Below, one piece after another: positions 1 through 7,847 of a DNA stretch of 64,000 bases; position 1 is the stretch's first letter; every line of letters starts with the position of its first letter. This stretch comes from an uncultured Pelagibacteraceae bacterium (lineage in GTDB: Bacteria; Pseudomonadota; Alphaproteobacteria; Pelagibacterales; Pelagibacteraceae). The position numbers and the translations under genes were made by a program. The notes under the pieces are model-generated. The model searched no databases. It was not told where the DNA came from and saw only the letters and a list, made by a program, of their open reading frames with translations. The DNA is taken from the NCBI GenBank assembly GCA_902619665.1, contig CACNFB010000001.1:62001-126000 (forward strand), given 5' to 3'.

Positions 1-923
1 CCAAAACTATCAGTAGCTTGCATGGCTTGTTCTAATTTTTTTCTGAGTTCTTTTATTCCATCGAAATGTTTTTCGAATCTTGAGCTTATATTTCTTAAAT
101 CACTATAAATTTGTGTAGCATGTTGTTGAACTTTAAGTGTTTGAAATCCTAAATGATAGGATTGTAATAAAGCAGATAAAGTGTTAGGGCCAGAAATTGT
201 AACTTTATATTTGGTTCTTAACTCCTGTAAAAGTAGCTCTTTAGTTTTAGGGTCTCTATAGCTGGAGAGTTCTGAAAATAATCCCTCAGTTGGAACATAA
301 ACAATTGCAAAATCTGTGCTTTTCGGCGGTGCTATATATTTTGCGTTAACAGTTTTAGCCTTTAACCTAAAAGCTGATGCTAAATCTTTCCTGGCCTCTG
401 CTTGTGCATCTTTGTCATTATTATTATATGCATCATCAATTGCTTTATATTTTTCAACAGGCCAGTGACTATCAATTGGCAACATCACATCTTGAAGTTT
501 AATTGCAAACTCTACTGTTTCTGATGTGTCCTCTTTCATTTTAGCATTTGCGATATATTGAGATGATGGTAACAAATCTTTTAGGAGTGCACCTAATCCA
601 AATTCCGCAAGAGTTCCATATGATTTTACACCACTCAAAATTCTACTAAAATTATCTTGGCTTTTATTTAACTCGCTTACTTGTTGATTAAAAACTGATA
701 CTTTTTCATCAACTTTTGTAAGAGCGCCTGTCATATCTTTTGCTATTTCTTTGCTCATAGACCCAAAAGATTGGCTAAATGTATTTTTTAATGAACTTAA
801 TTCGTCTTTAAAAATTTGCTCATTGTTAACTGGCTCAGGTTGTTTACGCTTAATTAGAAAAACAATTGCTAAGAAATTAGCAAGAAGCAAAATAATAATT
901 AAAATTGTAAGTAACGATTCCAT
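1..923 (-). CDS. rmuC: DNA recombination protein RmuC (C-terminus cut by window edge)
   Basis: RmuC-family proteins are membrane-anchored coiled-coil proteins with a nuclease-like core, thought to limit DNA inversions. The frame is open from the ATG at 923 down to base 1, so only about 307 N-terminal codons are present. Residues 1-25 form one hydrophobic anchor (start MESLLTILIIILLLANF), followed by a charged, coiled-coil-prone segment (KVDEKVSVFNQQVSEL), then the conserved RmuC core with IDSHWPVEKY and DFAIVYVPTEGLFSE, both typical of the family. It lies just upstream of hisG on the same strand but is functionally unrelated to it. The C-terminus lies outside the window. Confidence 0.9.
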   Translation of the reverse strand, partial: MESLLTILIIILLLANFLAIVFLIKRKQPEPVNNEQIFKDELSSLKNTFSQSFGSMSKEIAKDMTGALTKVDEKVSVFNQQVSELNKSQDNFSRILSGVKSYGTLAEFGLGALLKDLLPSSQYIANAKMKEDTSETVEFAIKLQDVMLPIDSHWPVEKYKAIDDAYNNNDKDAQAEARKDLASAFRLKAKTVNAKYIAPPKSTDFAIVYVPTEGLFSELSSYRDPKTKELLLQELRTKYKVTISGPNTLSALLQSYHLGFQTLKVQQHATQIYSDLRNISSRFEKHFDGIKELRKKLEQAMQATDSF

Positions 924-930
924 TCCCACA

Positions 931-1614
931 CTATACATTTTTATTAAGTTTATTTATAATATTAAAAATACCTTTCTTTTTTTGACTTTTTTGAGAAATC
1001 ATTAAACATGCTTGAGATTTAAGAATTACTCCGTCTTTTAATACTCTTAAATTATTAGCTCTTAACGTTTCACCTGTAGAGGTGATATCTGTTATAATTT
1101 CTGACGAACCTGTAAATGGATATATTTCTGTTGCACCAAGACTTTTTACAATTTTAAATTGTGTAACACCTCTTTCAAACATAAAATTTGTTGTTAAGTT
1201 TGGATACTTTGTTGCCACTCTTAATCTAGTTTTTTTTTTTTCTTTAAAATCAAATGCAATTTCCTCCAAATCAGCTGTTGTTTGAACATCAATCCAATCA
1301 TCAGGAATTGCGATTACTAAATTAGCTTTACCGAAAGTATATTTTTTTTTCACTATTATTTTTTTTTGCACATTAATTACACTTTCTTTTAATAGATCAA
1401 ACCCTGAAAAACCAATATCCAAAGTTCCATCTCCTAATCTTTCAACGATTTCTCTAGCGTGTAAATAGGTAATATTTAAATTTTTATATCCTTTTACAGA
1501 TCCTAATAGATCTCTCTCTCCTCTTTCAGATTTAAGTTGTAAATTATTTTTTGAAAAAATTTTTAATATATCTTTTCTTAATCTGCCTTTGCTGGGAATT
1601 CCAATATTAATCAT
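931..1614 (-). CDS. hisG: ATP phosphoribosyltransferase catalytic subunit, short form
   Basis: First step of histidine synthesis: condenses ATP and PRPP to phosphoribosyl-ATP. At 227 residues it is the short HisG, which lacks the C-terminal ACT-like regulatory domain of the long form (about 290-300 residues) and needs HisZ as partner. Recognised by the N-terminal IGIPSKGRL, GTLDIGFSGFDLL in the first lobe, and the phosphate/PRPP-binding stretch around GSSEIITDITSTGETLRAN near residues 166-184. It overlaps the end of hisZ by 8 nt, so the two subunits are almost certainly translationally coupled. C-terminus is lysine-rich. Confidence 0.95.
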   Translation of the reverse strand: MINIGIPSKGRLRKDILKIFSKNNLQLKSERGERDLLGSVKGYKNLNITYLHAREIVERLGDGTLDIGFSGFDLLKESVINVQKKIIVKKKYTFGKANLVIAIPDDWIDVQTTADLEEIAFDFKEKKKTRLRVATKYPNLTTNFMFERGVTQFKIVKSLGATEIYPFTGSSEIITDITSTGETLRANNLRVLKDGVILKSQACLMISQKSQKKKGIFNIINKLNKNV

Positions 1615-2674
1615 TTAAATTTATAGCTGCTCCAACTGCTGGTATTTTTTTATTCGATCCAAGATCACCAATAAGATTATCGTATCGTCCACCATTAATA
1701 ATGTTAATTTTATTTGATTTAATTTTAATATCAATTTTGAAGACTAAACCTGTGTAATATTCTAATTGTCTTCCAAAAGAAGCTGAATATTTTACATTTA
1801 ATCTTGAAAATTTGTTTTTAGAGATTGGAAAATAATTTTTTTCTACTCTTAAATTAATTTTATATTTTTTAAAAAAAAGATTTAATTTGTTAAATGCTTC
1901 ACTGATTGGACAATCTATTTCAAGAAACTCTTTTATTATTTTTACGACATTTTTGCCTCTTTGGGGCCTTCTTGGATCATTTATCTTATTGTTAAATCTG
2001 TTTAGAATCTCATTTAGTGACCTTCCAGCAATAATTTTTGATTGTTTTTGTTTAAGCATTACTTCATATTTTTTTTTATCAATTTCTACAATTGTCGGAT
2101 CTACATCAGAATTAGTCTCCAATCTTTTTAATAAATCATTAAAATATTTTTCTCTCCAAAAATGTCTTTGTAGTCTCAATCTCCATCTTTTAGGGATATC
2201 CAATTTAGTCAATAGGAGTTTAAATATTTCTATGTTTCCAATAGTCAAAACGCCCGATGAAAATTTTAATTTAGATAATGATTTAACAGCTGTATTAATA
2301 ATTTTTTTATCGTCATCCTTTTCCTTGCTTGAGCCAATTATTTCGAAACCAATTTGATTTCTTATTATACTATCTGATATCTTTTGAGTTTTTCTAAAAG
2401 CTTGTCCACTGTAAAATACTTTTTTAGATGCTTTATTTTTCTCATTTAAATACTTTAGACATGATGCAATTGTTAAGTCTGGTCTAAGACAAATTTCATT
2501 ACCCTTCTGATCATTAAAAGAAAAAATGAAACGCCTAAATGACTCACCAGATCTTTCAACAATATGATTCGTTTCTATTACAGTATCTAAATTAATATAC
2601 CTAAAGCCCTCTGATTTTATCAATTTTAATATATTTTCAGATAATTTTTTTGATCTCATTAACCATGTTCTCAT
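1607..2674 (-). CDS. hisZ: ATP phosphoribosyltransferase regulatory subunit HisZ
   Basis: HisZ is a catalytically inactive histidyl-tRNA synthetase paralogue that activates short HisG and mediates histidine feedback. The class II synthetase fold is visible: LRPDLTIASCL (motif 2 region, about residue 62), YSGQAFRKTQ, and NGGRYDNLIGDLG near the C-terminus, matching the GGGRYDNL motif of true HisRS. It lacks the anticodon-binding domain of HisS. The start used is the ATG at 2674; an ATG five codons later (2659) is an equally good candidate. It overlaps hisS by 38 nt, so synthetase, its paralogue and HisG are read in sequence from one message. Confidence 0.92.
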   Translation of the reverse strand: MRTWLMRSKKLSENILKLIKSEGFRYINLDTVIETNHIVERSGESFRRFIFSFNDQKGNEICLRPDLTIASCLKYLNEKNKASKKVFYSGQAFRKTQKISDSIIRNQIGFEIIGSSKEKDDDKKIINTAVKSLSKLKFSSGVLTIGNIEIFKLLLTKLDIPKRWRLRLQRHFWREKYFNDLLKRLETNSDVDPTIVEIDKKKYEVMLKQKQSKIIAGRSLNEILNRFNNKINDPRRPQRGKNVVKIIKEFLEIDCPISEAFNKLNLFFKKYKINLRVEKNYFPISKNKFSRLNVKYSASFGRQLEYYTGLVFKIDIKIKSNKINIINGGRYDNLIGDLGSNKKIPAVGAAINLND

Positions 2675-3971
2675 TTTTAATATTAGTTTCCTTCCCAGTT
2701 CTAAGATCTTTTATTTTGACTTCTGAGTTTTTAATTTCTTCTTCACCAGCGAAAATTACACATGGAGAACTAATTCTATTAGCGTATTCCATTTGTTTTT
2801 TTATTTTTCCCTCACCAGGGTAAATCTCTGAACTGATATTTTCTGATCTAAGTTTCTTAAGTATTTCTATATATTTTTTCATATTATTTTGATCAAAGAC
2901 ACTAATCATTACAGGACGCGTAACTTTTAAATCAAATTCTTTTTTTTGCATCAACGCAAACACAAGTCTATCTATGCCTACTGATATGCCAGTTGCTGGA
3001 TAATCAAGATTACCAAAATTGCTCACTAAATTGTCGTATCTACCTCCACCACCTATTGATCCAAATTGAATAACTTGTCCTTTTAAATTTTTAACATTGA
3101 AATTTAGATTAACTTCAAATATTGGGCCTGTGTAGTAATCTAAACCTCTTATCACCGAAGGATCGAACTTATAGTTATCAAATTTATAATCTTTAAAGAT
3201 TTTTATTATTTGTTTTAAATCCTCGCTCTGAGGTGAGTTAACATTTAAAGAGCTTTCAATAACCTTTATTTGATCATTGTCTAATTCTGCTCCTTTTGTA
3301 TAATCTCCTGATTTATCTTTTCTACCTTCACCTAGTAATTTTTTAACTTCTGTCCACCCTAGCCTATCTATTTTATCTAAAGCTCGAAGAATTATAGAAA
3401 TTTTTTCCTGTGACTGAATTTTTAGTTTTTCAAATAATTCATTTGTGATTTTCCTAGATGATATTTTGACTGTGTAGTCATCTTTAGTTAAGCCACAATT
3501 TTCTAAAATTTCTGATATCATTACACATAGTTCTGCATCTGCCTGTAAATTTTTTGTACCTACATAATCAGCATCGAACTGAAGAAACTCTCTATATCTT
3601 CCCGGTCCAGGTTTTTCATTCCTCCAAACGGTTCCTAATTGATAGCGTTTAAAAGGTTTCGGTATTTCATTAAAATTTTTCGCAACATATCTCGCCAAAG
3701 GTGCTGTTAAATCATAACGTAAAGACAACCACTTGTTTTCATCCTTAAAAGAAAATACACCTTCTCCAGGCCTTTCTTTATCAGGTAAAAATTTACCTAT
3801 ACTTTCAGTATATTCAAAACTTGGTGTTTCAAGATATTGAAAGCCATACTTAACCATTACCTTTTTAATCTTTGAAATTATGAAGTCTCTGATTAAAAGT
3901 TCTTTTTCTTTTCTATCTTCAAAACCTGAAGGTAGTTCCTTTAGAGGTTTTATTTTTTTTTGTTTTTCCAT
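2637..3971 (-). CDS. hisS: Histidyl-tRNA synthetase
   Basis: Charges tRNA-His with histidine. Class II features: LRYDLTAPLARYVA, motif 2 with RYQLGTVWRNEKPGPGRYREF, the HisA signature VIRGLDYYTGPIFEV, GGGGRYDNLVSNFG, and a C-terminal anticodon-binding domain (MISVFDQNN onward). The frame is open farther upstream, but that extension is the translated tRNA-His gene, so the ATG at 3971 (MEKQKKIKPLKELP) is taken; no other start lies between the tRNA and the conserved core. This start is only 4 nt after the encoded CCA of tRNA-His and has no Shine-Dalgarno outside the tRNA itself. Length 444 residues is normal. Confidence 0.96.
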   Translation of the reverse strand: MEKQKKIKPLKELPSGFEDRKEKELLIRDFIISKIKKVMVKYGFQYLETPSFEYTESIGKFLPDKERPGEGVFSFKDENKWLSLRYDLTAPLARYVAKNFNEIPKPFKRYQLGTVWRNEKPGPGRYREFLQFDADYVGTKNLQADAELCVMISEILENCGLTKDDYTVKISSRKITNELFEKLKIQSQEKISIILRALDKIDRLGWTEVKKLLGEGRKDKSGDYTKGAELDNDQIKVIESSLNVNSPQSEDLKQIIKIFKDYKFDNYKFDPSVIRGLDYYTGPIFEVNLNFNVKNLKGQVIQFGSIGGGGRYDNLVSNFGNLDYPATGISVGIDRLVFALMQKKEFDLKVTRPVMISVFDQNNMKKYIEILKKLRSENISSEIYPGEGKIKKQMEYANRISSPCVIFAGEEEIKNSEVKIKDLRTGKETNIKNENMVNEIKKII

Positions 3972-3975
3972 TTTT

Positions 3976-4052
3976 TGGTACACGGGGACAGATTCGAACT
4001 GTCGACCTTCGGTTCCACAAACCGCTGCTCTAACCAACTGAGCTACCCGTGC
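3976..4052 (-). tRNA. tRNA-His (GTG), alphaproteobacterial type without G-1
   Basis: Folded by hand: acceptor GCACGGG with CCCGTGT (a G1:U72 wobble at the end), D-arm GCTC/GAGC with a canonical GG loop, anticodon stem GCGGT/ACCGA (outer G-A mismatch) and loop TTGTGGA giving anticodon GTG, T-arm GACAG-TTCGAAT-CTGTC, discriminator A73, encoded CCA. The base at position -1 is A, not G, and 73 is A, not C; these are the identity changes known for alphaproteobacterial tRNA-His, whose HisRS does not need G-1. It lies directly before hisS and is probably co-transcribed with it. A TATAAA on the minus strand at 4070-4065 could be its -10 box. Confidence 0.96.
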
Positions 4053-4205
4053 TCCTATCTATGTTTTATACTAATTGTGGATATTTTAAAATTTATATAA
4101 TGATTAAATAGCTAGCGTGCGCCAGCATGAAAATGGTGTCTGTGTGATAATACTAGATTTTTTACAACTTTAATCATGGTGTATTAATTAACAGTTTAAA
4201 TTAAA

Positions 4206-4267
4206 AAATCAACAGTTGATTGTATAGGAATAGTATCGGCTTCTAAGCTCGCTTATCCCTATACAAT
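4206..4267 (-). terminator. Hairpins downstream of cspA in the 233-nt gap before tRNA-His
   Basis: The gap between cspA and tRNA-His holds no ORF. Two structures stand out. Bases 4219-4228 and 4258-4267 form a perfect 10-bp inverted repeat (ATTGTATAGG / CCTATACAAT) around a 29-nt loop. Next to it, AATCAAC-A-GTTGATT at 4208-4222 is a second inverted repeat followed on the minus strand by a T-run, so it resembles a weak intrinsic terminator for cspA; the two repeats share a few bases and may be alternative folds. A short GC-rich imperfect hairpin (GCTAGCG/CGCCAGC) lies near 4111-4126. Terminator is the likeliest role; a small RNA cannot be excluded. Confidence 0.4.
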
Positions 4268-4285
4268 TATTTTGATGAATTAGAA

Positions 4286-4495
4286 TTAAGAGGTTTTTTG
4301 CAGTTTTACTGCGGCAGGACCTTTTTCTCCGTCTTCAACTTCAAATGTAAGCTCGTCACCTTCGTTTAAAAATCTTAAACCTGCTTCTCTTACAGCTGAA
4401 GCATGTACGAATACATCTTTTTCTTTGTCTTCACGCTCAATGAAACCATAGCCTTTTTTTCCATTGAACCACTTTACTTTACCTTTTAGACTCAT
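4286..4495 (-). CDS. Cold-shock domain protein (CspA family)
   Basis: Single cold-shock OB-fold domain of 69 residues that binds single-stranded RNA/DNA and melts RNA structure. RNP1 (KGYGFI, residues 14-19) and RNP2 (VFVHASAV, about 28-35) are intact, with the usual start [12 protein letters not shown]. Monocistronic: flanked by tRNA-Phe upstream and an untranslated gap downstream. Its leader contains a perfect 19-nt palindrome 25-43 nt before the ATG. Which member of the Csp family it is, and whether it is cold-induced, cannot be told from sequence. Confidence 0.95.
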   Translation of the reverse strand: MSLKGKVKWFNGKKGYGFIEREDKEKDVFVHASAVREAGLRFLNEGDELTFEVEDGEKGPAAVKLQKTS

Positions 4496-4520
4496 TTTAC
4501 TCTTTCGTTAGTTATTATAC

Positions 4521-4539
4521 TTAAGCTTATTAAGCTTAA
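4521..4539. repeat. Perfect palindrome in the cspA leader
   Basis: TTAAGCTTA-T-TAAGCTTAA: two 9-base arms separated by one base, each containing AAGCTT. It sits between tRNA-Phe and cspA, in the region that must hold the cspA promoter and 5' leader. It could be an operator for a dimeric regulator or a leader hairpin; no match to a known regulator site is claimed. Confidence 0.6.
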
Positions 4540-4602
4540 TGGGTTGTTATTAGATTTCTAAATTTAATGCAAGTAATTAAAATTGACTAAATGTCACTTT
4601 GG

Positions 4603-4677
4603 TGGTGGCCTTGGTAAGAATCGCACTTACGACACATACCTTTTCAGGGTACTGCTCTACTACTGAGCTACAAGGCC
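4603..4677 (-). tRNA. tRNA-Phe (GAA) with unusual D- and T-loops
   Basis: Folded by hand: acceptor GGCCTTG/CAAGGCC (7 bp), D-arm GCTC-AGTAGTA-GAGC, anticodon arm GTACC-CTGAAAA-GGTAT with anticodon GAA, variable GTGTC, T-arm GTAAG-TGCGATT-CTTAC, discriminator A, encoded CCA. Stems are complete. The D-loop has only 7 nt and lacks the usual GG pair, and position 55 of the T-loop is G instead of U, so the normal G18-U55 elbow contact is replaced. It begins 5 nt after the infA stop and is probably processed from the infA transcript. Confidence 0.9.
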
Positions 4678-4682
4678 CTGTT

Positions 4683-4898
4683 TTAAAGTCGAAATATAAT
4701 TCGTCCTTTTGTTAGATCATAACCAGAGGTCTCAATTTTAACCTTATCCCCAGCTAAACATCGAATTCTTGCACGACGAAGTTTACCTCCTGTTACACAA
4801 ATTACATAATGACCATTCTGTAATTTGACCCTAAACATTGCATTTGGCATAACATCGGTAATAACACCTTCAAATGTTAATTTTTCTTCTTTCGCCAA
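4683..4898 (-). CDS. infA: Translation initiation factor IF-1
   Basis: IF-1 binds the 30S A site during initiation. All 71 residues match the family: [20 protein letters not shown] at the start, then [24 protein letters not shown] and the end [14 protein letters not shown]. The start codon is TTG, two bases after the hisD stop, preceded by AAGGAG about 8 nt upstream inside the hisD end; no in-frame ATG is available upstream. Position between hisD and tRNA-Phe indicates co-transcription with the murA-hisD run. The weak start codon may keep IF-1 output below that of hisD. Confidence 0.97.
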   Translation of the reverse strand: MAKEEKLTFEGVITDVMPNAMFRVKLQNGHYVICVTGGKLRRARIRCLAGDKVKIETSGYDLTKGRIIFRL

Positions 4899-4899
4899 A

Positions 4900-6195
4900 T
4901 TATTTACTCCTTACTGCTTTAGTTTTAATAGACAAACTATGTCCTCTCAACTTTTCTTCTTCTGCCAAGATGTATCCTGATTTTGAAAGAAATTTCAAGC
5001 CTTTTTTACTCAACTCATTTACGCTTATGAACTTACAGAAATCACCAACGTTTAGTCCACCTGCATATCTTGCACTTCCTCCGGTTGGGAGAGAATGTTG
5101 AGTTGGTCCGTAATCAGATAAAGCCATACTACTAAATGGACCAGCCGCTATACTTCCTGTTGTATTTAACTTTGGATGTAATCTATTAATATATTTTTTA
5201 TAGTTTTTTATTTGCAACTCTAAATGTTCGGGACTTATATATTCAATACATTCAAGAATTTCATTATCTGTTTTTGCATGTATAAAATATCCATTTGTTC
5301 TTAGACTTTTAGCAACAATTTTCTTTCTAGGTAGATTTTTTATTAGTATCTTTAATCTATTTCTTACTCTTTTAATTAAATTAAGATTCTTTGAGATCAT
5401 AATTGATAACACACCATCAGAGTGTTCGCTTTGTGCTAATAAAGAATATGCAATTTCATCAGACGAGGCAGTTTCATCACACCAGCAAACAATTTCGGAC
5501 TCTCCTGCATACATTCTTTCTTGAGCAATTAAATTTTTATAAGATAAAATTCTTTTAGCAATCGCCACATATTTTGATCCAGGTCCAGTTATTATATCTA
5601 CTGGTTTTATTTTTTTTGTTCCTATAGAGAGTGCTGCGATCGCACTCGCACCTGATAAATTTATAATTTCATTCACATTACATAACTTTGCTGCGTACAT
5701 AACGGACCCGTTTAATTTTCCATTAATAGCTGGTGTACATAAAACTACTCGTTTTACACCTGCAATTTTAGCTAAAGCACAATTCATTAATGCAGTACTT
5801 GGTAGGTTACCTGGACAATATATTGCTGCAGATTTTAATGGCCTATTTATATAATAAAATCTATTACCAAATTTATCTATTTGATAAATATCTCTTCTAT
5901 TTTGTAGTTTGTGCCAATTTATTATTCTGTTGTAGGTATCTTTTATAGCTTTTTTTAATTCAGGTTTTAAATTTTTAATAGACTTGTTTATTTTATCATT
6001 AGTTGGGATAATATTTGAATTATTGTTAAATCTTTTTTCATATTTAATTAAGGCTCGATCACCATTTTTCAGAACATCTTTAATTATTTTATTAACTATA
6101 AATTCAGTTTTTGCATCAATTTGGTTTCTATTACGAGTAATTTTATTTAATAAACTCTTAAAATTTTTTCTATTTAATCTCAATAATTTTGCCAT
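4900..6195 (-). CDS. hisD: Histidinol dehydrogenase
   Basis: Last two oxidations of histidine synthesis, L-histidinol to L-histidine with NAD+ and Zn2+. Recognised by [22 protein letters not shown] (shortened here: [13 protein letters not shown]), [16 protein letters not shown], the Zn/substrate region LAQSEHSDG, and near the C-terminus [21 protein letters not shown]. 431 residues is the normal length. It lies apart from the hisG-hisZ pair, between DUF2948 and infA, an arrangement common in alphaproteobacteria (murA-DUF2948-hisD). Confidence 0.96.
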   Translation of the reverse strand: MAKLLRLNRKNFKSLLNKITRNRNQIDAKTEFIVNKIIKDVLKNGDRALIKYEKRFNNNSNIIPTNDKINKSIKNLKPELKKAIKDTYNRIINWHKLQNRRDIYQIDKFGNRFYYINRPLKSAAIYCPGNLPSTALMNCALAKIAGVKRVVLCTPAINGKLNGSVMYAAKLCNVNEIINLSGASAIAALSIGTKKIKPVDIITGPGSKYVAIAKRILSYKNLIAQERMYAGESEIVCWCDETASSDEIAYSLLAQSEHSDGVLSIMISKNLNLIKRVRNRLKILIKNLPRKKIVAKSLRTNGYFIHAKTDNEILECIEYISPEHLELQIKNYKKYINRLHPKLNTTGSIAAGPFSSMALSDYGPTQHSLPTGGSARYAGGLNVGDFCKFISVNELSKKGLKFLSKSGYILAEEEKLRGHSLSIKTKAVRSK

Positions 6196-6198
6196 TAC

Positions 6199-6579
6199 CT
6201 ATTTTAAATCCTCAAGTGTTATCTCTATTGTTTCTGATGATAAAGTTATAAGACCATTATTTGAAAACAACAAATTAAAATTATAATTATCAATATTTTT
6301 TGTCACATTTATTGCTAATATTTCAAGCTCTTTATCAATGTATAATTGATTGATTTTCTTTGATTTTGCTTGATCGATAAATTCAAATTTACAAACACTT
6401 AAAACTTTTTTATTTTTTTCTTTAATAGAATTTCTTTTCATAGACATTATAAACATTTTATTTTTTTTTAAGTATTTGATTTCTGAAATCTTAACAATAG
6501 CTTTGTGTATGTGAAGAGAAATGATATTTAAGCCATTAATATCCCTGGCTAATATTTTAGCTAAATATTTTTTAGACAT
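6199..6579 (-). CDS. DUF2948 family protein
   Basis: Small (126 residues) soluble protein of unknown function. It matches the alphaproteobacterial DUF2948 pattern: an N-terminal LARDINGLNIISLHIHKAIV segment (leading into SEIKYL), a central basic part, then LAINV and a C-terminal acidic end with ETIEITLEDLK. Family members typically sit between murA and hisD, exactly as here, overlapping murA by one base. No catalytic motif or membrane segment is visible. Calling the family rests mostly on context plus the N- and C-terminal patterns. Confidence 0.8.
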   Translation of the reverse strand: MSKKYLAKILARDINGLNIISLHIHKAIVKISEIKYLKKNKMFIMSMKRNSIKEKNKKVLSVCKFEFIDQAKSKKINQLYIDKELEILAINVTKNIDNYNFNLLFSNNGLITLSSETIEITLEDLK

Positions 6580-7847
6580 TATTTTTTTAATTTAATTTTA
6601 ATACCTAATTTTTTTAGTTTGGATAGTAAGTTTTCATAACCCCTTAAACCATGATAAATTCTAGATATTGTAGAAGATCCGTCAGCCGATATAGCTCCTA
6701 AGATTATTGAAAATGTAGTTCTCAAATCTGATGATATACAATCTGCTGCATTTAATTTTTTTTGTCCAATAATAAATGCTTTATTTTTTTTTATCGATAT
6801 TTTTGCACCCATTCTGTTTAATTCTGGTACCGCCATAAATCTATTGGAGAATATTGTTTCTTCAATTGTGCTTTTTCCTGGTATCTTTGTTAGAACTGCG
6901 AGGATAATTGGCATGTTGTCAGTAGCTAGTTGTGGCCAAGGACCAGTTTTAATTGAAATAGATTTTAATTTTTTAGCTGGTGAAAGTATTATTGAATTTC
7001 CATTAATTATAATTTTGTATCCAATTTTCTTAAGTATGTTCAATTCTGTGAGTAAATAATTTGGGTTAATTTTTTTTACTTTAATTCTCCCATTTGTTAT
7101 TGCACCTACACATAAGTAACTAAAGGCCTCAATTCTATCACCTATAATCGTATGATCGCCATTTAAAAGCTCATCAACACCTCGAATTTTTAGAGATCTT
7201 TTTCCTATAAATTTGATATTTGCTCCAGAATTATTTAAGAATCTAATTAAATCTTTTACTTCTGGTTCAATGGATATATTTTTAATTATGTGGACACCTT
7301 TTATAAAAACCGATGCCATTATTAAATTTGAGCTACCAGTTACAGTAATTCTTGGAAATTTGTAAATATTTCCTTTTAAACCTTTTTTTGACGTAATATT
7401 TACGTAACCTTTGCTAAGAGTATTATCTGCGCCAAGACTTTTAAATCCTGAAAGATGCCAAGATGTATCTCTAATACCAAGGGCACAACCTCCTCCTAAA
7501 GCAACTCTAATTTTATTTTTTGGATATCTGGCTAATAAAGGTCCCATAGTTAATACTCCTGCTCGCATAGTAGAAACTAAATTATAAGGAACAATTAATT
7601 TGTGTTTTTTTTTATTTATAATTGTTATAGTTTTTTTTTCTTTTATAAATTCAACTTTTGAACCTAAAGATACAAGTAGATCCTTCATGGTTAAAACATC
7701 TTGCACAAAAGGCACATTTCTTAAAATGACTTTTTTCTTAAATAATATTGATGCTGCCATTAGCGGAAGGCACGAATTTTTTGCACCACTAATATCTATT
7801 TCACTTTTAATAGCTTTATTAGGCCCATTAATTAAAAATCTTTTCAT
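6579..7847 (-). CDS. murA: UDP-N-acetylglucosamine 1-carboxyvinyltransferase
   Basis: First committed step of peptidoglycan synthesis: transfers enolpyruvate from PEP to UDP-GlcNAc. The N-terminus has INGPNKAIKSEIDISGAKNS with the conserved KN pair at residues 23-24; the catalytic cysteine that fosfomycin alkylates is Cys121 in LGGGCALGIRD. Typical end: STISRIYHGLRGYENLLSKL. 422 residues is normal. The dcd gene directly precedes it and DUF2948 overlaps its stop, so a dcd-murA-DUF2948-hisD-infA message is plausible. Confidence 0.97.
   Translation of the reverse strand: MKRFLINGPNKAIKSEIDISGAKNSCLPLMAASILFKKKVILRNVPFVQDVLTMKDLLVSLGSKVEFIKEKKTITIINKKKHKLIVPYNLVSTMRAGVLTMGPLLARYPKNKIRVALGGGCALGIRDTSWHLSGFKSLGADNTLSKGYVNITSKKGLKGNIYKFPRITVTGSSNLIMASVFIKGVHIIKNISIEPEVKDLIRFLNNSGANIKFIGKRSLKIRGVDELLNGDHTIIGDRIEAFSYLCVGAITNGRIKVKKINPNYLLTELNILKKIGYKIIINGNSIILSPAKKLKSISIKTGPWPQLATDNMPIILAVLTKIPGKSTIEETIFSNRFMAVPELNRMGAKISIKKNKAFIIGQKKLNAADCISSDLRTTFSIILGAISADGSSTISRIYHGLRGYENLLSKLKKLGIKIKLKK

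Noticed and set aside
751-1005. Plus-strand ORF opposite rmuC/hisG
   Set aside because: Antisense shadow of conserved genes. The same applies to many other 60-150-codon frames opposite hisZ, murA, polA, pyrD, lysK, metX and others.
3972-4037. 22-residue N-terminal extension of hisS
   Set aside because: It is the translated tRNA-His gene; the ATG at 3971 fits the family.
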